Assembly (NCBI GenBank): GCA_958402445.1
Contig: CATXTO010000030.1
Coordinates: forward strand, 1-21,400
DNA: 21,400 nt
From: an uncultured Eubacteriales bacterium
GTDB taxonomy: Bacteria > Bacillota > Clostridia > Oscillospirales > Oscillospiraceae
Direction of reading: 5' to 3'
Part shown: in pieces, positions 15,197 to 21,400 of the stretch
Position numbering within the stretch: the stretch's first letter is position 1
Layout: each line of letters begins with the position of its first letter
The notes under the pieces: generated by a model
Database searches by the model: none
The model's input: the letters and a program-made list of their open reading frames with translations, nothing else
What the model was told of the DNA's origin: nothing
Translations under genes and position numbers: made by a program

Positions 15197-15983
15197 GGTC
15201 TCCTCCTTCCGCCAGGCCCAACGCTTGGGCCAGCAGCTCAGTGAAATATACCACGGGCAGGCCGGTGACCGCAGCGGTCAGATTGTACTGACACAGCGGG
15301 CAAGCGGTCACCAAGGTCTCGGCACCCTGGGCCCCGGCGTTCTCTAGGATCTCCTGGGACCGGCTCATAGCCAGGGCCTTGTTTTCCAGGGTCACATAGC
15401 CGCCGCAGCACTCGTTGCGCATGGCGTATACCACGGGCTCCGCGCCCAGGGCCTGGAGAAAATCCTCCAAAATCTTCGGGTTTTCCGGGTCGTCCAGCTG
15501 CATGTCCCGGCTGGGCCGCAGCAGCAGGCACCCGTAGTAGGCCCCAATCCGCCGGCCGGTCAGCGGCCGTTTCACAGCTTCGCGCAGCCTCTCAAAGCCC
15601 ACGGTATCCCGTAAAAATTCCAAATAATGAATCACCTTGGCCTGGCCCGCATAGGGCCGGTCCGTCTCCAGATAACGGTTGACCTTCTCCCGGAACTCCG
15701 TGTCCCGCTTCAGGTCCTCATTGGTCCTCTTGAGAACATGGTGGCAGGCGGAACACACCGTCACCAGGTCCTGCCCCTGCTCCCAGGCGGCGGACAGGGC
15801 CCGCACCGCCGCCAGGCGCGTGGCAATTTCATCCCGGACCATAGGGTAAACGCCGCCGCAGCACTGCCACTGGGGCAGCTCCTCCAGGGAAAAGCCCAGG
15901 GCCTCCGCCGACAGCCGGGCATACCGGTCTAAGTCCCTCGCCTTATTTTTTAGAGTACAGCCGGGGTAATAGCTCAATTTCAT
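15186..15983 (-). CDS. hdrB: HdrB, disulfide/CCG-domain subunit
   Basis: The 265-residue protein has both canonical CCG motifs, which bind the non-cubane [4Fe-4S] clusters of HdrB. The first is C9-x31-C41C42-x34-C77-x2-C80, and the second is C152-x39-C192C193-x34-C228-x2-C231. No Cys is missing, so a catalytically competent disulfide-reducing site is likely. Bacteria of this type lack coenzyme M/B; in other Flox-Hdr systems a DsrC-like protein is proposed as partner, and none is in this window. ATG 15983 has a modest AAGGAA ribosome site. It follows fumC by 37 nt. The order hdrB-hdrC-hdrA then flox genes matches known Hdr-Flox clusters. Confidence 0.93.
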   Translation of the reverse strand: MKLSYYPGCTLKNKARDLDRYARLSAEALGFSLEELPQWQCCGGVYPMVRDEIATRLAAVRALSAAWEQGQDLVTVCSACHHVLKRTNEDLKRDTEFREKVNRYLETDRPYAGQAKVIHYLEFLRDTVGFERLREAVKRPLTGRRIGAYYGCLLLRPSRDMQLDDPENPKILEDFLQALGAEPVVYAMRNECCGGYVTLENKALAMSRSQEILENAGAQGAETLVTACPLCQYNLTAAVTGLPVVYFTELLAQALGLAEGGDHDE

Positions 15984-16020
15984 GGTATCGTTCCTTTCCT
16001 GTTCTCAGGATTTCTTCCGC

Positions 16021-17397
16021 TTACACCATTTGCTCCGGATGAAACACCGCGTCAAATTCCGGCTCTGTGAGAAAGCCCAGCAAAACGCAGGCCTCCTTGA
16101 GGGATATGTCTTCCTCATACGCCTTCTTCGCGGTTTTTGCCGCGTTCTCATAGCCGATGTAGGGATTCAGCGCCGTGACCAACATCAGGGAGTTGTGCAG
16201 GTTGTGGCGCATTTTCTCCCGGTTGGCCCGGATGCCCACCACACAGTGGTCATGGAAGGAATTCATCCCCTCTGCCAAAAGCCGGGCCGACTGTAAAAAA
16301 TTATAGATGCACACCGGCATATAGACGTTCAGCTCAAAATTTCCCTGTGAGGCGGCTAGGCCAACCGCTACATCGTTGCCCATGACCTGAACCGCTATCA
16401 TGGTCATGGCCTCACACTGGGTGGGGTTCACCTTCCCCGGCATAATGGACGAACCGGGCTCGTTGGCCGGGATGGTGATCTCCCCCAGCCCGTCCCGGGG
16501 GCCGGAGGCAAGCCAGCGCACATCGTTGGCAATTTTCATCAAATCCGCCGCCAGGGCCTTCAGTGCGCCGTGGGCAAAGACCAGCTCGTCCTTAGAGGTA
16601 AGGGCGTGAAATTTGTTTTCCGCTGTCACAAAGGGTTTTCCCGTCAGCTCCGACACCGCCTGCGCCACGGCCTGGTCAAAGCCGGCGGGCGCATTGAGGC
16701 CGGTTCCCACAGCGGTGCCTCCCAGCGCCAGCTCCCGGAGCGGCCTCAAGCTCAACATCAGCATCTCCCGGTCCCGTTCCAGACTGCTGCGCCAGCCGGA
16801 GATCTCCTGGCTAAACCGGATGGGCGTGGCGTCCTGCAAATGGGTCCTGCCGGATTTTACCACATCCTCGTTTTCCCCCTCCAGGCGACGCAACGTGTCG
16901 ATCAGCCGGTTCAAAGCTGGAAAAAGCCGGTCCTCCAGACTGGTCACCGCGGCAATATGCATGGCGGTTGGAAATGTATCATTGGAGGACTGTGACATGT
17001 TGACATCGTCGTTGGGGTGCAGCAGCCGCTGTCCCACCAGCTCGTTGCCTCGGTTGGCAATCACCTCGTTTGCGTTCATGTTGGACTGGGTACCGGAACC
17101 CGTCTGCCATACCACCAGAGGAAAATGCCCGTCCAGTTGGCCCGCCAGGATTTCATCGCAGGCCGCGGTGATTGAGCGCAGCTTTTCCCCCGTCATTTTT
17201 TCCGGCAGCAGGGCGTGGTTGGCCATGGCCGCAGCCTTTTTCAAAAGACCAAAGGCGTGGATGATCTCCTGCGGCATGGTTTCCAGACCCACGCCGATTT
17301 TAAAGTTGTTCCGGCTCCGCTCCGTCTGCGCCCCCCAATACCGGTCCGCCGGGACCAGAACCTCCCCCATGGAATCGCGCTCCACTCGATTCGCCAT
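16021..17397 (-). CDS. fumC: Class II fumarate hydratase (fumarase C)
   Basis: The 458-residue protein is a class II, iron-independent fumarase that interconverts malate and fumarate. It shows the superfamily signature SSIMPGKVNP, the substrate loop QTGSGTQSNMNANEV, SQSSNDTFPTAMH and GRTHLQDATP. The start ATG at 17397 has AGGAGG 7 nt upstream; the open frame continues to 17469 but without a ribosome site. It is the first gene of the operon, directly behind a strong promoter, and is followed by hdrB at 37 nt. In this context it would supply fumarate from malate for the reductase encoded downstream. AspA-type aspartate ammonia-lyase is a related family, but the sequence reads as FumC. Confidence 0.95.
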   Translation of the reverse strand: MANRVERDSMGEVLVPADRYWGAQTERSRNNFKIGVGLETMPQEIIHAFGLLKKAAAMANHALLPEKMTGEKLRSITAACDEILAGQLDGHFPLVVWQTGSGTQSNMNANEVIANRGNELVGQRLLHPNDDVNMSQSSNDTFPTAMHIAAVTSLEDRLFPALNRLIDTLRRLEGENEDVVKSGRTHLQDATPIRFSQEISGWRSSLERDREMLMLSLRPLRELALGGTAVGTGLNAPAGFDQAVAQAVSELTGKPFVTAENKFHALTSKDELVFAHGALKALAADLMKIANDVRWLASGPRDGLGEITIPANEPGSSIMPGKVNPTQCEAMTMIAVQVMGNDVAVGLAASQGNFELNVYMPVCIYNFLQSARLLAEGMNSFHDHCVVGIRANREKMRHNLHNSLMLVTALNPYIGYENAAKTAKKAYEEDISLKEACVLLGFLTEPEFDAVFHPEQMV

Positions 17398-17470
17398 TTG
17401 CCTGCCTCCTTGGACATAATTCGTCAAAATATACAAAATATATGCAGAATCTCCTGCCATCTTGTGCATT

Positions 17471-17516
17471 TCGGTATAAATGTATCAATAACATTTTACC
17501 GATATAATCGTACCGA
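17471..17516. promoter_or_regulatory. Operator-like dyad in the fumC leader
   Basis: An imperfect dyad has arms TCGGTATAAATGT (17471-17483) and ACATTTTACCGA (17491-17502), matching over 12 positions with one unpaired base. A third TACCGA follows at 17511-17516. It lies at or just downstream of the predicted start of transcription, a position fit for a repressor. It does not match the Rex or FNR/CRP consensus. The binding protein is unknown. Confidence 0.5.
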
Positions 17517-17520
17517 CAGC

Positions 17521-17549
17521 ATTGTACCAAATTGGAAACAGAATGGCAA
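17521..17549 (-). promoter_or_regulatory. Sigma-A promoter of the 12-gene fumarate operon
   Basis: On the minus strand a -35 TTGCCA (17544-17549) is followed after 17 nt by a -10 TACAAT (17521-17526). An A-rich stretch at 17562-17580, just upstream, could act as an UP element. Predicted start is near 17514, giving a leader of about 115 nt before fumC. Confidence 0.7.
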
Positions 17550-17707
17550 GTACCTGCCCCGTTTTTTTTCATTTTTTTATCGGAATCTGGGACAAGCCGC
17601 CCTCCTCAGCGGAGCGTAAGCCAAGACTGGAAAAAACTTTTTTGACAGCCTGCACCGTTATTTGAGAGATTGGAAAATGAAAAGCGGCTGTATAAAATCG
17701 GTTGTAT
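17550..17707. other. Remainder of the AT-rich gap between the fumarate operon and the acylation cassette
   Basis: The whole gap 17398-17826 has no gene. Outside the promoter, dyad and terminator it holds two T-runs (17562-17579), an A6/T6 stretch near 17631-17643, and a 14-bp tandem pair with core TGTATAAAA (17685-17698 and 17699-17712). A plus-strand TTGACA at 17642 has no good -10 partner and no gene follows it. Confidence 0.5.
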
Positions 17708-17748
17708 AAAAGGGGAAAGGGAACCCTGGTGGTTCCCTTTCCCCTTTT
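17708..17748 (-). terminator. Strong terminator of the acylation cassette (bidirectional shape)
   Basis: A perfect stem of about 18 bp (AAAAGGGGAAAGGGAACC pairing with GGTTCCCTTTCCCCTTTT) with a 5-nt loop at 17726-17730. On the minus strand it ends in CCCCTTTTAT. It lies about 80 nt after the stop of the SGNH gene and separates that cassette from the fumC promoter. Confidence 0.85.
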
Positions 17749-17826
17749 TCTCCCCGGCAGGCGGGTTTTAAACGGTTCAAAGCCGCAGCTTTATAAAAAA
17801 AGCGTCAGAGTATAAGGCGCAGCCGC

Positions 17827-18846
17827 TCAGGCGGCCTCCCCAGCCTCAGCCTGCGCATAGCTGTCATAAAACAGGCCGGAGATATCCTCTCCCGCCTGGA
17901 TCCGAAGCAGCACATCCGCCAAAAGGTCTGTAAAATTTCTGCTTCCCTCCTCCGACATATGAGAGATATCACAAAATGCGGTTTCATCGGAGAAAAGGCC
18001 GGTTTTCCCCCGATATAAGTTGAAATCGTAAAAGGGAAGCCCCCAGGTCCGGCTCAGCTCCACGTATTGGCCATAAATCTCATCCAGGCCGTCGTACATT
18101 CGCGTGATCCGCTCTGAAATCGGAAGCGTCACCAAAATCACCTGGATTCCCTTTTCTTTACAAAGTGTAAGTATCTTCGTCAAATAGTCCAAATCACTGC
18201 GGTCGTTTTTCGTGCGCAGGGGACGGCTGTGCACTTGATCCTCCTCTAGCGGGGGAATCGGCGTACTGTCCGCTCCCTGCCAGCCCTTGGTGGCATACTT
18301 TTCTGACGAGCCGCGCCGTCCCTCTCCCCGGAGCAGCCTTTTCCAGGACTGTATCCCACGGTTCATCGTATCATAATAGGTTCTGGCATATTCATTTAAT
18401 TGAAAATGCCGAAAAAAGTATCCCATTCTTTCCAGGTAATTGGGGTACCTTCCCAACTGATACAGGTCTCCCTCCGGTCCCTCTGTGATTCGGTTTCGGG
18501 TGAGGGTGTTGTAGGAGAGGTCCAGGATAACCGTCTTTACCGGATTTCGGCCCAGCTCCTTTTTCAGCAGCTCATACCGGCCCGCCATGGTCATCAGCGA
18601 TGTACTCAAATTATAGGAGTTGCAGCCCAGTTTCTCATCGAGTACCTCTGGCATCAGCCCTCGATAGGCGTGGGAAGATCCAGATATCAATAAATCCAGC
18701 GTACCCGCCATGGAGTCTCGAACCGCGGCATCCTGGTAGTGATAGACCTCACTGTGAAAATATGGCTCTACAATGATCTCCGAAATTACAAAAACAGACA
18801 GCAGAAAAACGGCGGCCTTCCACAGAGTCCGTTTAAAACTGCGCAT
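17827..18846 (-). CDS. SGNH-hydrolase-like membrane-anchored protein (DltD/AlgX-type partner of MBOAT)
   Basis: The 339-residue protein has one N-terminal membrane anchor (about residues 10-26) and an extracellular SGNH-type domain. Block I is ISGSSHA with Ser57/Ser58 as nucleophile candidates; the last block is DISHMSEEG with D293 and H296, the expected Asp-x-x-His pair. Proteins of this kind finish the transfer of acyl groups to an extracellular polymer after the MBOAT step (DltD, AlgJ/AlgX). ATG 18846 has GGGGGGA 7 nt upstream and overlaps the MBOAT gene by 14 nt; the open frame upstream to 18900 lies inside that gene. It is the last gene before a strong terminator. The acceptor polymer is not known. 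Confidence 0.8.
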   Translation of the reverse strand: MRSFKRTLWKAAVFLLSVFVISEIIVEPYFHSEVYHYQDAAVRDSMAGTLDLLISGSSHAYRGLMPEVLDEKLGCNSYNLSTSLMTMAGRYELLKKELGRNPVKTVILDLSYNTLTRNRITEGPEGDLYQLGRYPNYLERMGYFFRHFQLNEYARTYYDTMNRGIQSWKRLLRGEGRRGSSEKYATKGWQGADSTPIPPLEEDQVHSRPLRTKNDRSDLDYLTKILTLCKEKGIQVILVTLPISERITRMYDGLDEIYGQYVELSRTWGLPFYDFNLYRGKTGLFSDETAFCDISHMSEEGSRNFTDLLADVLLRIQAGEDISGLFYDSYAQAEAGEAA

Positions 18847-20422
18847 ACAAAAATCCCCCCGTCTTCGTAGACATGGGAATGCCCCACAAAACGATGGCAA
18901 AAAATAGCGCCAGGAACACTGCCAGCCGCAAGAGCCTGGGCGTTCTGGCCAGGCGGTCCCGCACAGAGCCCTTCCGCTGGACCAGGCTCACAGCGAACAG
19001 CAACAAAGCCCCGCCTCCAAGGATCAGGTAGTCCATTTTACCGCTCAGGGGATACAACAGCGTCCGGACGGAGCCCGACAGGTCCCAATTTGAAAAGCAA
19101 TGCGCCCAATAGCCCACGCCGTTCCGAAATCCGCCTACCTCCGGGAACACCTTGATCATGGTGACCAGGAAGAAGGTGCGCAGTGTCTGGAAGGCGCGCC
19201 AGCCAAACCCGCTCTCCCGCACCCGCAGGCCCCGGCGCAGCCGCTCATAGACCGGCTCCAGCCACAAAGAGACAATGATAAACAGACCGTTGATGCCGCC
19301 CCAGACAATATAGCCCCAATTAGCGCCGTGCCAAAGGCCTGTCGTCAGCCAGACCACCACCAGCGCCAGCGACGCGGAGATGGTTTTGCCAAAGGTACTG
19401 CCGAACACCTTAGTCCCCCACTTGCCGCAGCGCTTAGAGAACCGGGAAATGGCGATGGGGTAGTACAGATACGTCTTAAACCAAACGCCCAAACTGATGT
19501 GCCACCGGCGCCAGTACTCAGCAATGGATTTGGAAAAATAGGGCCGCAGGAAGTTTTCCGTCAGCCGGATGTCCAGCATCTCGCATAGGCCGCAGACGAT
19601 ATCCATGTAGCCGGAAAAATCGGCGTAAATCTGAAGGCTGTATAAAAAGGCGCCCAGCAGCACATTGTTGCCAGGGAGCGCGGCGTACTCCGCAAACACC
19701 GTGTGCACCATGGGCGCCACCCGGTCCGCCAAAACCATTTTCTTAAAATAGCCCCAGAGCATCCGCTGAAAGCCGTATGTAATGTTATGGTCGTCATATC
19801 CATGGCGAGCGAAAAGCTGGGGCGCCAACTGCTTGTAATCGCTGATGGGGCCCTGGGTCACCTGGGGAAAGAAGGAGGTGAACAGCAGGAGCTTGGCAAA
19901 ATTGGTCTGCGCCGGACACTTCTCCCAATAGACGTCCACTACATACCCCATGGTCTGGAAGGTATAAAAGGAGATGCCCAAGGGCACGATCAGGTGCCAC
20001 ACCGTGTCAAATCCGGCGCCGCCAAACAAGACCGTCAACTCATTGACCTGACGCAGGACGAAGCCGCCGTACTTAAACAGGCCCAACAGGCCAAAATTCA
20101 GCACTAGGCAGGCAATCATCACCGTCTTCCGCCGCCGGGTACTCCGGGCTTTGATTTGCTTCCTCTCCGCTTTGTCTAAGTTACCCTTTTCCGTCTGGAG
20201 GTACGCGCGGGTTTTCTCCCCCATGGTCTGTATGACCCGGGTGGCCGCGTAAGAGGACAGGGCTGTGACGAGTATAAACAGACAGTTTTCCACGCCGGCC
20301 GCGCAATAAAACACGCCGCTGGCGACCAAAAGGCAAATCCACTGGCCGCGTTTAGGGATCAAGTAAAAAACGATCACCAGCGCCGCCGCGAACAGCAAAA
20401 ATTGCTCGGAAATCAGTGACAT
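18833..20422 (-). CDS. MBOAT family O-acyltransferase (DltB/AlgI-type)
   Basis: The 529-residue polytopic protein has about ten or more hydrophobic segments and the MBOAT marks: SLQIYADFSGYMDI (262-275), EYWRRWHISLGVWF (H308) and the catalytic His365 in GLWHGANWG. It would move an acyl group from a carrier inside the cell to the outside. A charged cytoplasmic loop spans residues 68-100 (many Lys/Arg). ATG 20422 has GGAGG 7 nt upstream and follows the ACP gene by 18 nt. In Dlt systems the acyl group is D-alanine from DltC; here the presence of a dedicated ACP but no DltA leaves D-alanine or a short acyl group such as acetyl equally open. Confidence 0.92.
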   Translation of the reverse strand: MSLISEQFLLFAAALVIVFYLIPKRGQWICLLVASGVFYCAAGVENCLFILVTALSSYAATRVIQTMGEKTRAYLQTEKGNLDKAERKQIKARSTRRRKTVMIACLVLNFGLLGLFKYGGFVLRQVNELTVLFGGAGFDTVWHLIVPLGISFYTFQTMGYVVDVYWEKCPAQTNFAKLLLFTSFFPQVTQGPISDYKQLAPQLFARHGYDDHNITYGFQRMLWGYFKKMVLADRVAPMVHTVFAEYAALPGNNVLLGAFLYSLQIYADFSGYMDIVCGLCEMLDIRLTENFLRPYFSKSIAEYWRRWHISLGVWFKTYLYYPIAISRFSKRCGKWGTKVFGSTFGKTISASLALVVVWLTTGLWHGANWGYIVWGGINGLFIIVSLWLEPVYERLRRGLRVRESGFGWRAFQTLRTFFLVTMIKVFPEVGGFRNGVGYWAHCFSNWDLSGSVRTLLYPLSGKMDYLILGGGALLLFAVSLVQRKGSVRDRLARTPRLLRLAVFLALFFAIVLWGIPMSTKTGGFLYAQF

Positions 20423-20440
20423 CCCGCTTCCTCCCGCTGC

Positions 20441-20671
20441 TTACGCCTCCTGCTGAATTCGCTGAATCATGGCCCACATGGCCTTTGCGCTGTTAAAATT
20501 CTCCGGAACCAGGTATTTGGGGCTGATCTCAATATCAAACGCATCGGAAATCTCCGAAACCAGAGAGACGATACTGAAGGAATCCAGCACCTTTCCGTCA
20601 ATTAGGCGCTCTTCCTTCTCATAATCCACATCCGGATTGATTTCTTCCAAAATTTCTAACAGCTCTTCCAT
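20441..20671 (-). CDS. Acyl carrier protein (DltC-like)
   Basis: The 76-residue acidic protein has the carrier-protein fold and size. The phosphopantetheine attachment site is Ser31 in KVLDSFSIVSLVSEI, the usual D-S-hydrophobic motif followed by helix II. It is first in a three-gene cassette with the MBOAT and SGNH genes, so it is probably the donor for that acyltransferase rather than the fatty-acid synthase ACP. ATG 20671 has a GGGG about 8 nt upstream. The enzyme that loads it is not in the window: immediately upstream is an unrelated TIGR04076-type gene on the same strand. Confidence 0.9.
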   Translation of the reverse strand: MEELLEILEEINPDVDYEKEERLIDGKVLDSFSIVSLVSEISDAFDIEISPKYLVPENFNSAKAMWAMIQRIQQEA

Positions 20672-20697
20672 ATGTCTATCCCCGCAATCATAAAAAT

Positions 20698-20727
20698 CAG
20701 CAGCTTACGGGTACTCCCTCGCTGCTG
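20698..20727 (-). promoter_or_regulatory. Hairpin in the ACP leader, possible attenuator
   Basis: Arms CAGCAGC (20698-20704) and GCTGCTG (20721-20727) form a 7-bp stem with an inner GGG/CCC pairing. On the minus strand it is followed by GATTTTTATG. It lies between the promoter at 20763-20790 and the ACP ATG at 20671, so it would act inside the leader. It may simply be a weak stem. Confidence 0.4.
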
Positions 20728-20762
20728 GAAAAATAACGATTCCAATGGACTAAATCGGCAAT

Positions 20763-20790
20763 ATTATAACATTTTTTCATAGTTTGTCAA
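20763..20790 (-). promoter_or_regulatory. Near-consensus sigma-A promoter of the acylation cassette
   Basis: On the minus strand a perfect -35 TTGACA (20785-20790) is followed after 16 nt by a perfect -10 TATAAT (20763-20768). Predicted start is near 20756, giving a leader of about 85 nt to the ACP start. The -35 box is only about 19 nt after the stop of the preceding gene. Confidence 0.88.
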
Positions 20791-20808
20791 TACCTGTCGC
20801 AGAGTATC

Positions 20809-21114
20809 CTATTTCGCCGGGCTGCCGGAAGAATCCACGTGCTGTTTGGGACCGATTACCGACTCCGCTTCCACCGCCTCGCCGCGGATAAAAACGCGGC
20901 CGCCATCCGGACAACGCAGCGCAAAGTAGGTCGCGCGTTCTGTTCCTGCATCCAAGGTCCCTCCGTTTTGCAGAACATACACCATGGGATATATGCAGTT
21001 CCATAGCTCATGGCAGATGGGAGGGCAGAGATCCTCCACCCAGTAGACCTGTCCTTTTTTGTGGTATCCGCCGCGGCAGCGGCTTTCCAGTACGGTGAGT
21101 TTTACCTTTGCCAT
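20809..21114 (-). CDS. TIGR04076 family small protein
   Basis: This 101-residue protein begins MAKVKLTVLESR and matches the pattern I know for TIGR04076: a short beta-rich N-terminus, a central CPPICHELWNCIYPMVYVLQ segment, then NGG and a cysteine-containing C-terminal strand (FALRCPDGGRVF). Cysteines at about 13, 30, 34, 40 and 68 could bind metal, but this is not shown. There is no signal peptide or membrane segment. ATG 21114 has a perfect AGGAGG 7 nt upstream. It appears to stand alone: the next gene has its own strong promoter. A TAAAAT lies about 20 nt upstream of the start as a candidate -10. Function of the family is unknown. Confidence 0.8.
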   Translation of the reverse strand: MAKVKLTVLESRCRGGYHKKGQVYWVEDLCPPICHELWNCIYPMVYVLQNGGTLDAGTERATYFALRCPDGGRVFIRGEAVEAESVIGPKQHVDSSGSPAK

Positions 21115-21200
21115 GTGATTTCCTCCTAATTACTTATTTTAAGTTGGAATGAACGCCTGTGGCCGCCCGCTGGGGGAATCCACCGGTTTTGTAGGGTTTG

Positions 21201-21400
21201 GCGGGCGTGCAAAGCACGCCCCTACGGGATGTGTATCGACGTTGCGGCTGTAGGGGCGAGCTGTGCTCGCCCGCTGGGGAAAACCGCCGTTGTCGCGGGG
21301 GTTGCGGGCGTGCAAAGCACGCCCCTACGGGATGTGTATCGACGCTGCGGCTGTAGGGGCGAGCTGTGCTCGCCCGCTGGGGAAAACCGCCGTTGTCGCG
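21201..21400. repeat. Palindromic repeat array with a 103-bp period, running off the window end
   Basis: A unit at 21201-21303 is repeated from 21304 with one clear difference (T to C at 21242/21345) and is cut by the window end. Each unit holds two hairpins, GGGCGTGC/GCACGCCC (3-nt loop AAA) and GGGCGAGC/GCTCGCCC (3-nt loop TGT), with CGCCCCTAC and GTAGGGGCG facing each other across a spacer of about 30 nt. The hairpin cores belong to the same family as the left-end array, in a different arrangement. No gene is seen between 21115 and the window end. Confidence 0.88.

Noticed and set aside
17300..17572. A 90-residue minus-strand frame beginning MKKNGAG upstream of fumC
   Set aside because: It overlaps the predicted promoter and the fumC start in another frame, has no good ribosome site and no recognisable motif.
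17642..17698. Plus-strand promoter-like TTGACA followed by TATAAA
   Set aside because: The spacing between the hexamers (43 nt) is far from 17 nt, no gene lies downstream on the plus strand, and a strong hairpin follows.

Overview
The window looks like a GC-rich Firmicute of the gut Oscillospiraceae type (Flavonifractor/Oscillibacter-like). That is inferred from the gene families, strong GGAGG ribosome sites, sigma-A promoters and GTAGGGGCG palindromic intergenic repeats; no marker gene fixes the taxon. All fifteen-plus real genes are on the minus strand, so transcription reads right to left.

Layout from left to right: (1) 1-457, a tandem array of a 193-bp palindrome-rich repeat. (2) 496-2385, an LTA-synthase-type phosphoglycerol transferase with its own promoter. 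(3) 2684-3238, a DUF2441-like protein with ADP-ribosyltransferase-like motifs and its own promoter. (4) 3400-5150, an ECF sigma factor translationally coupled to a single-pass membrane protein that is probably its anti-sigma. (5) 5339-17397, a compact 12-gene operon whose transcription order is fumC, hdrB, hdrC, hdrA, floxD, floxC, floxB, floxA, frdB, frdA, an AspT/YidE-type transporter and a YoaK/DUF1275 protein. (6) 17827-20671, an envelope acylation cassette (acyl carrier protein, MBOAT acyltransferase, SGNH hydrolase-like protein). (7) 20809-21114, a small TIGR04076-type protein. (8) 21201-21400, a second palindromic array with a 103-bp period.

The centrepiece is the 12-gene operon. It joins a fumarase, a complete HdrABC-FloxABCD flavin-based electron-bifurcation module, a two-subunit soluble fumarate reductase without membrane anchors, and a transporter of the aspartate:alanine/succinate exchanger type. 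The simplest reading (inference) is: malate is dehydrated to fumarate by FumC; NADH is oxidised by FloxA; HdrA splits the electrons, sending low-potential ones to ferredoxin and high-potential ones through HdrBC to FrdBA and fumarate; succinate leaves through the exchanger. This would conserve energy from fumarate reduction as reduced ferredoxin without quinones or cytochromes. Cofactor-site details agree: FrdA lacks the His that covalently binds FAD, and FrdB carries a fourth Cys where quinone-linked enzymes hold a [3Fe-4S] centre. A strong promoter with a long dyad overlapping or following the predicted start of transcription lies upstream of fumC.

The right-hand cassette and the LTA-synthase homologue both point to extracytoplasmic polymer synthesis and decoration. 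The cassette has no DltA-type adenylating enzyme in view, so its acyl donor is unknown.
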